A stretch of 64,000 nucleotides of DNA from Variovorax sp. J22P240 (GTDB lineage Bacteria > Pseudomonadota > Gammaproteobacteria > Burkholderiales > Burkholderiaceae_C). The stretch spans positions 124,001-188,000 of the forward strand of contig NZ_JASZYR010000005.1 in assembly GCF_030316855.1 (NCBI RefSeq). Direction: 5' to 3'. The notes under the pieces are model-generated. The model saw only the letters and a program-made list of their open reading frames with translations, had not been told where the DNA came from and made no database searches. A program made the position numbers and the translations under genes. Positions 58,055 through 64,000 of the stretch are shown here, one piece after another; within the stretch, counting starts at the first letter, position 1, and each line of letters starts with the position of its first letter.

Positions 58055-59029
58055 TTAATCAGCGTAGACGCCCGCGGCCTTGATGATGGGGCTCCACTTG
58101 GCGATCTCGGCGTTGACGAACTTCTTGTGTCCATCGGGCTCGATCCGGCCGTCACTCGCCACCACGGCACCCAGGCCTTCCTGCTTCTTGATGAAGTCCG
58201 GATCCTTCAGTGCCACCTTCAGCGCGTCGTTCAGTTTCTTGGTGACAGCCGCCGGCGTGCCCTTCGGCGCATACAGACCGTGCCAGATCGTGACCTGGAA
58301 GTCTTTCAGGCCCGATTCCTGGAGCGTCGGCAGGTCTTTCAGCAGCGGCGTCGTCAGCCGCTTGTTGGTGGTGACCGCGAAGGCCTTCACCTTCTTGGCC
58401 TCGATCTGCGGCGAGGTGTTGGTCGTCTGGTCGCACAGCAGGTCGATCTGGCCGCCGATCAGGTCGGTGATGGCAGGCGCCGTGCCCTTGTAAGGCACGG
58501 GCGTCATCTCGGTCTTCGTGGCGCTCTGGAAGAGCAGGCCGCAGAGGTGCGAGGCCGAGCCGACGCCAGCATTGCCGAGGTTGATCTTGCCCTTGTTGGC
58601 CGCGATCCAGGCGCTCAACTCCTTGTAGTTGTTCGCTTGCATGCTGGGCTTGGAGATCAGCGTCATCGGCACGTCGTTGACGATGCCGAGGTATTCGAAG
58701 TCGGTCTCGACCTTGAAGGGCACATTGCGCACCAGTGTAGGAATGGTCGACATCCCAATGTGGTTGAGCAGCAGCGTATAGCCGTCCGGATTGGCGCGCG
58801 CCACCTTGGCCGCGCCGATCGAGCTGCCGGCGCCCGGCACGTTGTCGACCACGATGCTGACGCCGCCCAGTGGCTTGCGCAGAGCCTCGGCCAGATCACG
58901 CGCGACGCGGTCGGTCGGGCCGCCGGCGGCGAAAGGCACCACGATGTTGATGGGCTTGCTTGGGAAGTCCTGGGCATGGGCGCCCACTACCGCTGCGGCG
59001 ATGGCCGTCAAGGCGAGCAGTTTCTTCAT
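58055..59029 (-). CDS. Bug-family (TctC) periplasmic solute receptor
   Basis: A 324-residue secreted Bug receptor. Signal peptide MKKLLALTAIAAAVVGAHAQ, then FPSKPINIVVPFAAGGPTDR and VDNVPGAGSSIGAAKV. It binds an unknown carboxylate-like solute. It is divergent from the GabD-type dehydrogenase gene with 184 bp between starts and has no permease genes beside it. The longer upstream frame overlaps that gap and the dehydrogenase, so ATG 59029 is used. Confidence 0.92.
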   Translation of the reverse strand: MKKLLALTAIAAAVVGAHAQDFPSKPINIVVPFAAGGPTDRVARDLAEALRKPLGGVSIVVDNVPGAGSSIGAAKVARANPDGYTLLLNHIGMSTIPTLVRNVPFKVETDFEYLGIVNDVPMTLISKPSMQANNYKELSAWIAANKGKINLGNAGVGSASHLCGLLFQSATKTEMTPVPYKGTAPAITDLIGGQIDLLCDQTTNTSPQIEAKKVKAFAVTTNKRLTTPLLKDLPTLQESGLKDFQVTIWHGLYAPKGTPAAVTKKLNDALKVALKDPDFIKKQEGLGAVVASDGRIEPDGHKKFVNAEIAKWSPIIKAAGVYAD

Positions 59030-59213
59030 GATCTCTCCGAATTGAAAATTGGCCGCGATCTTATCGGCTGACCGCACCCTGACCACAGCTGATTTTCCCG
59101 AAGTCCTTGATCGAGGCCAAGGAATGCGCATGCGTGGTGGTTTTAGGGCGCGGCCGATGTAGGCAGTCGCCATCACGGGTATCGTGCCGTCCTCTATCCA
59201 CGGAGTGCGAGAC

Positions 59214-60674
59214 ATGTTGAAACTGAAGGATTCAACCCTGCTGCGCCAGCAGGTTTTCATTGCCGGCGAATGGGTGGACGCGGATAACCGTGAAACCGTT
59301 CCGGTCATCAATCCGGCCAATGGAGAGCAGATCGGCACCGTGCCGATGTGCGGCACCGACGAGACCGTGCGCGCCATCGCCGCCGCCGAGGTTGCGCAAC
59401 GCGCCTGGGCGCAACGGCCGGCCAAGGAACGCTCCGCCATCCTGCGCAAGCTCAATGACCTGATGCTCACCAATCAGGACGACCTCGCGCTGATCATGAC
59501 CACGGAGCAGGGCAAGCCGCTTGCCGAGAGCAAGGGCGAGATCGCCTATGCGGCGTCCTTCATCGAATGGTTCGCCGAGGAGGCGCGCCGCGTGTACGGC
59601 GACACCATCCCGGCGCCGCAGGCCGACCGCCGCATCCTCGCGCTCAAGCAACCGGTCGGCGTCACGGCCGCGATCACGCCCTGGAACTTCCCGACCGCGA
59701 TGCTCACGCGCAAGGCCGGCCCCGCGTTGGCGGCGGGTTGCTCCATGGTGGTCAAGCCCGCGACGCAGACGCCGTTCTCGGCGCTCGCCTTCGCCGAACT
59801 GGCCGATCGCGCCGGCCTGCCCAAGGGCCTGCTGTCTGTGCTGACCGGCTCGGCCTCGAAGATCGGCGGCGAGATGACGCGCAGCCCCATCGTGCGCAAG
59901 CTCAGCTTCACCGGCTCGACCGAAGTCGGCCGCACGCTGATGAAGCAATCCGCCGACACCATCAAGAAGCTGTCGCTCGAACTCGGCGGCAACGCGCCCT
60001 TCATCGTGTTCGACGATGCCGACGTCGATGCGGCCGTCGAAGGCGCGATGGTCTCCAAGTACCGCAACACCGGCCAGACCTGCGTGTGTGCCAACCGCAT
60101 CTACGTGCAGCGGGGCGTGCTCGAGGCCTTCACGCAGAAGCTGGTCGCCAAGGTCAATGCTCTGAAGGTCGGCGACGGCACGGAGCCCGGCGTGAACCAG
60201 GGGCCGCTGATCGACGACAAGGCCGTGGCCAAGATCGAGCAGCACGTCGTCGACGCCATCGCCAAGGGCGGCAAGGTGCTCGCCGGCGGCCAGCGCCACG
60301 CGCTGGGCGGGCGCTTCTACCAGCCCACGGTGATCGGCGGCGCGACCGCGGACATGCTGGTTGCGCACGAGGAAACCTTCGGCCCGCTGGCGCCCATCTT
60401 CGCCTTCGATACCGAAGCCGAGGCGATCGCGCTGGCCAACGCCACCGAGTTCGGCCTCGCCTCTTACTTCTACAGCCGTGACATCGGCCGCATCATGCGC
60501 GTCGCCGAGGCGCTCGAATGCGGCATCGTGGGCGTCAACACGGGTCTCATCTCGACGGCCGAGGCGCCTTTCGGCGGCGTCAAGCAGTCGGGGCTGGGCC
60601 GCGAAGGCTCGAAGTACGGCCTCGACGACTTCCTGGAGATCAAGTACGTGTGCCTCGCGGGGCTCGACAAGTAG
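59214..60674 (+). CDS. gabD: Succinate-semialdehyde dehydrogenase family enzyme
   Basis: A 486-residue aldehyde dehydrogenase of the GabD group. It has PWNF (156-159) with Asn158, LELGG with Glu256, and GQTCVCANR with catalytic Cys290 and the Cys292 typical of GabD. The family oxidises succinate semialdehyde to succinate with NAD(P); glutarate semialdehyde is another option. ATG 59214 gives the usual N-terminus; an earlier ATG at 59184 adds ten odd residues. A Bug receptor gene is divergent and a sirtuin gene follows 25 bp later. Confidence 0.9.
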   Translation: MLKLKDSTLLRQQVFIAGEWVDADNRETVPVINPANGEQIGTVPMCGTDETVRAIAAAEVAQRAWAQRPAKERSAILRKLNDLMLTNQDDLALIMTTEQGKPLAESKGEIAYAASFIEWFAEEARRVYGDTIPAPQADRRILALKQPVGVTAAITPWNFPTAMLTRKAGPALAAGCSMVVKPATQTPFSALAFAELADRAGLPKGLLSVLTGSASKIGGEMTRSPIVRKLSFTGSTEVGRTLMKQSADTIKKLSLELGGNAPFIVFDDADVDAAVEGAMVSKYRNTGQTCVCANRIYVQRGVLEAFTQKLVAKVNALKVGDGTEPGVNQGPLIDDKAVAKIEQHVVDAIAKGGKVLAGGQRHALGGRFYQPTVIGGATADMLVAHEETFGPLAPIFAFDTEAEAIALANATEFGLASYFYSRDIGRIMRVAEALECGIVGVNTGLISTAEAPFGGVKQSGLGREGSKYGLDDFLEIKYVCLAGLDK

Positions 60675-60699
60675 GGGCGGGCGGGTAGGACTCCGATCG

Positions 60700-61449
60700 A
60701 TGACTGAAAGCAAGAAGCAGTTCGACACGGCCATCGAGCTGCTGCGCGATGCCAGGCGCATCGTCGTTTTCTCCGGCGCCGGCCTGTCCAAGGCCTCCGG
60801 CATCCCGACCTACCGCGATGCCGACGGCCTGTGGATGAACCAGAGCGCGGTCCGGTTCTCGCACGTCGACGACCTCGAGCGGGATCCGGCCGGCTTCTCG
60901 AAGTTCTGGGCGCGGCGCCTCGCCGTTGTCGAGGCCGCCAAGCCCAATCCCGGGCACCTCGCGTTGGCTCAACTGCAGCGCCTTCGGCCTTCGACGCGCC
61001 TCATCACGCAGAACGTGGACGGGCTCCTGACGCTGGCCGGCGGCATGGACGTTCTGGAACTGCACGGATCGCTGCGCCGCTGGCGTTGCGATCACTGCGG
61101 CAACCGTCGCGGCCCCTGGCTCTTTCATCGGTGTACGCGCTGTGGTTCTCGCGCGCGGCCGGACGTCGTGATGTTTGGCGAGATGCTGAACCAGGGCGTG
61201 CTGCTGGACGCCCAGACCGCGGCGCTGGAGGCGGACGTCTTCGTCGTGGTCGGCAGCACCGCCGTGGTCTATCCGGCCGCGGACCTGCCACTGCAGGCGC
61301 TTTCCAGGGGGGGCAGGCTCATCACGCTCAACATGGAGCCGCTGCATCTGGACACCTCGGCATCTGCCGTGCTCAGAGGCGCTTCGGAAGATCTGATGCC
61401 CCGCCTGCTGGCGAGCCTGAACTATTCCAGCACCACCCTCGGAAAGTAG
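60700..61449 (+). CDS. Sir2-family NAD-dependent protein deacylase
   Basis: A 249-residue sirtuin. The NAD fold is shown by FSGAGLSKASGIPTYRD (24-40), QNVDGL (104-109), His122 as the general base (LHGS), and RPDVVMFGE. A zinc ribbon is formed by Cys130, Cys133, Cys145 and Cys148. It removes acyl groups from lysines using NAD. It is likely co-transcribed with the GabD-type gene. Its 3' end overlaps the convergent acetamidase gene by 28 bp. Confidence 0.9.
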   Translation: MTESKKQFDTAIELLRDARRIVVFSGAGLSKASGIPTYRDADGLWMNQSAVRFSHVDDLERDPAGFSKFWARRLAVVEAAKPNPGHLALAQLQRLRPSTRLITQNVDGLLTLAGGMDVLELHGSLRRWRCDHCGNRRGPWLFHRCTRCGSRARPDVVMFGEMLNQGVLLDAQTAALEADVFVVVGSTAVVYPAADLPLQALSRGGRLITLNMEPLHLDTSASAVLRGASEDLMPRLLASLNYSSTTLGK

Positions 61450-62366
61450 AACGAGACCACCCAGTTCGGTACGTCGACGATCGAGCTGATGCGCAGGTCG
61501 GCGCATACGCTGCACAGCATGTAGGCATCGACCGGTTCGTAGCCGTAGCGCCGGCTCAGGAGTTCGATCATCTCGGAGACCGCCATGCGGGCGCCGGCCA
61601 TCAGGTCGGGGCCGATGCCTGTCGTCACCTCGTAGCCTTTCGTGTCGAAATGGCGGCTGACGGGGCCGGGCGTGACATAGCGCGGCGAGCGCAGGCGGGC
61701 GTCTTTCACCAGTTCGAACTTGAGGGCCACGTCGATGGAGCTTTCGATGGCCGTCCCGCAGACTTCGCCGTCGCCCTGCGCCGCATGCGTGTCTCCGACC
61801 GAGAAGATCGCGCCGTCGACCTCGATCGGGAGATAGAGCTCCGTACCCTCCGCGATGTCGCGTGCATCCATGTTGCCGCCGACGTTGCGTGGCGGAATGA
61901 TGCTGTGCAAGCCGGGCTCGGCCGGCGCGACGCCGATGGTCCCGGTGAAGGGCCTGAGCGGCACGCGTCCCCCGGGTCCGTACATCGCTGGCTTCAGTCC
62001 GGGGTCGTAATTCCAGTGATGAAGTCTCGCGTCTGGAAACTGATCGGTGAGCAACCCGAAGCCCGGAATGTTTCCGGTCCATCCCCAACCCGAGGGCCGC
62101 AGCGACAGCACGGTGACCTTGAGCGCGTCGCCCGGCTTCGCGCCGTCGACGTAGACCGGTCCCGTGACGGGATTCACGTGGGCGAGGTCGAGTTTCGCGA
62201 GATCTGCGGCGGTGGACGTCCGCGAGAGTTGGCCGGAGGACGCATCGACGGTCTCGAACTGCACGGTCTCGCCCGGTGCGATCGTCAGGCAGGGCGGAAA
62301 TGCGTTGTTCCAGCCGTGGTGGATGTGATCCTTGTGGATCGTGTGATGGGTGGCGAGATCGTTCAT
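61422..62366 (-). CDS. Acetamidase/formamidase family protein
   Basis: A 314-residue FmdA/AmdA-type amidase (HHGWNNAFPPCLTIAPGETV, NVGGNMDARDIAEGTELYLP, FSVGDTHAAQGDGEVCGTA). The metal- and substrate-binding segments GGNMD and GDxHxxxGDGE are intact. It hydrolyses short amides to ammonia and acid; the exact amide is unknown. ATG 62366 has an AGGA site upstream. The same frame continues to 63308 through the SDR gene, which would mimic a fusion; that part is a shadow. It lies 11 bp after the SDR stop. Confidence 0.9.
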   Translation of the reverse strand: MNDLATHHTIHKDHIHHGWNNAFPPCLTIAPGETVQFETVDASSGQLSRTSTAADLAKLDLAHVNPVTGPVYVDGAKPGDALKVTVLSLRPSGWGWTGNIPGFGLLTDQFPDARLHHWNYDPGLKPAMYGPGGRVPLRPFTGTIGVAPAEPGLHSIIPPRNVGGNMDARDIAEGTELYLPIEVDGAIFSVGDTHAAQGDGEVCGTAIESSIDVALKFELVKDARLRSPRYVTPGPVSRHFDTKGYEVTTGIGPDLMAGARMAVSEMIELLSRRYGYEPVDAYMLCSVCADLRISSIVDVPNWVVSFYFPRVVLE

Positions 62367-62377
62367 GGCGCAGGTTC

Positions 62378-63133
62378 CTAGACCGCGACCGTGAGCGCGC
62401 CGTCGATCACCAGGTTGGTGCCGGAGATGCGGCTGGCCGCGGGACTCGAAATGAACACCACGCCGCGCGCCACCTCGCTCGGCGTGCCGAATTTGCCGGT
62501 GGGATTGACCTTGAGCGTCGAGGCGTACAGGTCGGGCATGTTCTTCTCGATCGTCTGCCAGATGCCGCCGTCGAAGTAGGTGTTGCCCGGCGAGACGCAG
62601 TTCACACGGATGCCCTTGCCGACGAGCTGCCGGCTCAGCCCCTTGGCATAGTGGATCAGCGCCGCCTTGATCGCACCGTAGGAGCCGGCGGCAAAGTCGA
62701 CCTCGAATCCGGAGACGCTCGATATCAGCACGATCGAAGCGCTGTCGGACTTCTCCAGGAACGGAACTGCCGCGGCCACCGCGTTGACGGTGTGCATCAT
62801 GTCGGTCCGGAACGATTTCTCCCAGGAGTCCGCCGTGTCTCCGACCGCGAGCGCGCTCACGTTGCACACCAGCGCGTCGATGCCGCCCAGCACGCCGGCG
62901 CTCGACGTGATCCACGCACTCAACGCGGATCCATCGGCCACATCCAGCGCGCGACCGAAGGATTTGACGCCCTTGGCCTGCAGTGCGGCCGCCGCCTCGC
63001 CCACCTCGTCCTCCTTGCGCGCACAGATCGAGACGTCCGCGCCTTCGTCGGCGAAACATTCGGCAATGGCTCTGCCGATACCCCGGCTGCCACCGGTGAT
63101 GACAGCCCGCTTGCCCTTGAGTCCGAGATCCAT
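62378..63133 (-). CDS. SDR-family oxidoreductase
   Basis: A 251-residue classical SDR: TGGSRGIGRAIAECF at the N-terminus, a Ser in SSVSGFEVDF, and SYGAIKAALIHYAKGL giving Tyr-x-x-x-Lys (YGAIK). The Cys-containing SICARKEDEV at the second strand fits NADP use. Substrate unknown; the next gene encodes an acetamidase, so a shared small catabolic route is possible. ATG 63133 with GGAGA upstream is chosen over the earlier 63196. Confidence 0.87.
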   Translation of the reverse strand: MDLGLKGKRAVITGGSRGIGRAIAECFADEGADVSICARKEDEVGEAAAALQAKGVKSFGRALDVADGSALSAWITSSAGVLGGIDALVCNVSALAVGDTADSWEKSFRTDMMHTVNAVAAAVPFLEKSDSASIVLISSVSGFEVDFAAGSYGAIKAALIHYAKGLSRQLVGKGIRVNCVSPGNTYFDGGIWQTIEKNMPDLYASTLKVNPTGKFGTPSEVARGVVFISSPAASRISGTNLVIDGALTVAV

Positions 63134-63276
63134 GGCAACTCTCCTTTTGGGGGACTGAATTCTGAGCGCCTGCGCAAGGGCTGTAAATGTCGGCACGCTC
63201 GTCGGTGCATCCGCTTGTGGCGCTCGTGCGGGCCGCGCAGAATGACAGGCACCGGCCCTTCCTGAAGGAACAACCC

Positions 63277-63717
63277 ATGAAATCCGTGGCGGAAATTCTC
63301 AAGGCCAAAGGCGATTCGACGGTTTATTCCATCGAGCCCACGGCCTCGGTCTTCGATGCCGTCAAGCTGATGGCGCAGAAAAACGTCGGCGCGCTCCTCG
63401 TCATGGAGCGCGATCGCATCGTCGGCGTGGTGACCGAACGCGACTACGCGCGCAAAGTCGTGTTGATGGCGCGCTCTTCCAAGGACACGCCGCTGAGCGA
63501 CGTCATGACCACAGCCGTGATCTATGTGCGGCCGAGCCAGACCAGCGAGGAATGCATGGCGCTGATGACGGAAAACCGCGTGCGGCATCTCCCCGTCATG
63601 GACGGCGGCAAGCTGGCGGGCCTGATCTCGATCGGCGACCTCGTGAAGGGGATCATCTCCGAACAGAACTTCATCATCGAACAGCTCCAGCACTACATCT
63701 CGGGAGAGCATCGCTGA
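63277..63717 (+). CDS. CBS-domain pair protein
   Basis: A 146-residue protein made of two CBS domains (about 8-60 and 77-132: VTERDYARKVVLM, then SIGDLVKGIISEQ). CBS pairs bind adenosine nucleotides and often regulate partners, but this one is stand-alone. Role unknown. Ribosome site AAGGAA upstream of ATG 63277. Divergent from the SDR gene. Confidence 0.88.
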   Translation: MKSVAEILKAKGDSTVYSIEPTASVFDAVKLMAQKNVGALLVMERDRIVGVVTERDYARKVVLMARSSKDTPLSDVMTTAVIYVRPSQTSEECMALMTENRVRHLPVMDGGKLAGLISIGDLVKGIISEQNFIIEQLQHYISGEHR

Positions 63718-63733
63718 GCCGTTGCACGCCAAC

Positions 63734-64000
63734 ATGCCACTGACGCCCGAGGATCTCGAACGCATCGCGGCGGTGACCCTGGCCCACTACGACCGGGGAG
63801 CGGAAGACTTCTGGCTCGCCACGCGCGACCACGACGTGAGCCAGAACATCGCGGCGCTGCTCCAGTTCATCGAGGTGACGCCGCCCTTCCAGATCCTGGA
63901 CTTCGGCTGCGGGCCTGGGCGCGATCTCCGGACGTTCACGCAACTCGGGCACGTCGCGATCGGACTCGAAGGCTCGGCGCAACTGGCGGAAATGGCCCGC
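63734..64000 (+). CDS. SAM-dependent methyltransferase, 5' part only
   Basis: The first 89 residues are present and the gene runs off the window. The class I SAM motif ILDFGCGPGRDL (about 53-64) and the acidic end of strand 2 (GLEGS) are visible. The N-terminus (HYDRGAEDFWLATRDHDVSQ) is like methyltransferases of unknown substrate found beside CBS proteins. It starts 17 bp after the CBS gene. Confidence 0.82.
   Translation, partial: MPLTPEDLERIAAVTLAHYDRGAEDFWLATRDHDVSQNIAALLQFIEVTPPFQILDFGCGPGRDLRTFTQLGHVAIGLEGSAQLAEMAR

Noticed and set aside
61422..63308. Apparent SDR-acetamidase fusion of 628 codons
   Set aside because: The N-terminal half is an out-of-frame reading of the SDR gene; the acetamidase has its own start with a ribosome site at 62366.

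Overview
The window looks like a chromosomal segment of a high-GC betaproteobacterium of the order Burkholderiales, most likely family Comamonadaceae and close to Variovorax. This is inferred from gene content: a PhaM-type polyhydroxyalkanoate granule protein, two Bug-family solute receptors, an OxyR with both redox cysteines, a CoA-dependent aerobic aromatic operon, and the protein families of the core genes. No insertion sequence, prophage, CRISPR array or rRNA operon was seen. Two genes run off the window edges (1-180 and 63734-64000).

Layout. 1-6561: a glyoxalase-like protein, then a copper-handling group (DUF2946 protein, TonB-dependent receptor, a YcnI/PCuAC fusion), PhaM and a FIST protein. 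6573-9745: two DadA-like FAD amino-acid dehydrogenases in tandem, each behind a tandem glycine riboswitch. 9783-14132: an HTH regulator and a lipid-remodelling trio (CREST-like hydrolase, MFS-PlsC fusion, PAP2). 14236-17249: four poorly characterised envelope genes in an operon. 17222-19062: sugar dehydrogenase (SDR) and aldose 1-epimerase, divergent. 19068-28264: housekeeping genes tgt-queA, recG, oxyR-dps-ubiA, proC and a secreted esterase-like lipoprotein.

28308-37633: the spc and alpha ribosomal clusters from rplN to rplQ with secY, infA and rpoA, then an initiator tRNA-fMet gene. The S10 part is not upstream. A strong promoter candidate lies before rplN and an intrinsic terminator lies between rpsK and rpsD.

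37757-44642: a tightly overlapped minus-strand operon encoding a CoA-ligase, acyl-CoA dehydrogenase, enoyl-CoA hydratase, MarR regulator, RidA deaminase and the two-domain monooxygenase/reductase typical of aerobic 2-aminobenzoyl-CoA (anthranilate) or salicylyl-CoA breakdown. A palindrome just upstream is the likely MarR operator.

44753-64000: cyclopropane fatty acid synthase, a DUF1840 protein, two Bug receptors, a 2-oxoacid dehydrogenase E1 alpha/beta pair with MarR, a xylose ABC transporter with ROK regulator and a XylR-like operator, a quinohemoprotein alcohol dehydrogenase opposite an AcoR-like regulator that lacks its AAA+ domain, a GabD-type dehydrogenase, a sirtuin, an acetamidase/formamidase, an SDR, a CBS-pair protein and a partial methyltransferase.

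Four copies of an interspersed ~90-bp GC-rich repeat sit in gaps between genes. The most interesting items are the duplicated and partly decayed riboswitch-dehydrogenase units, the envelope operon at 14236-17249, the repeat family, and the two operator palindromes.
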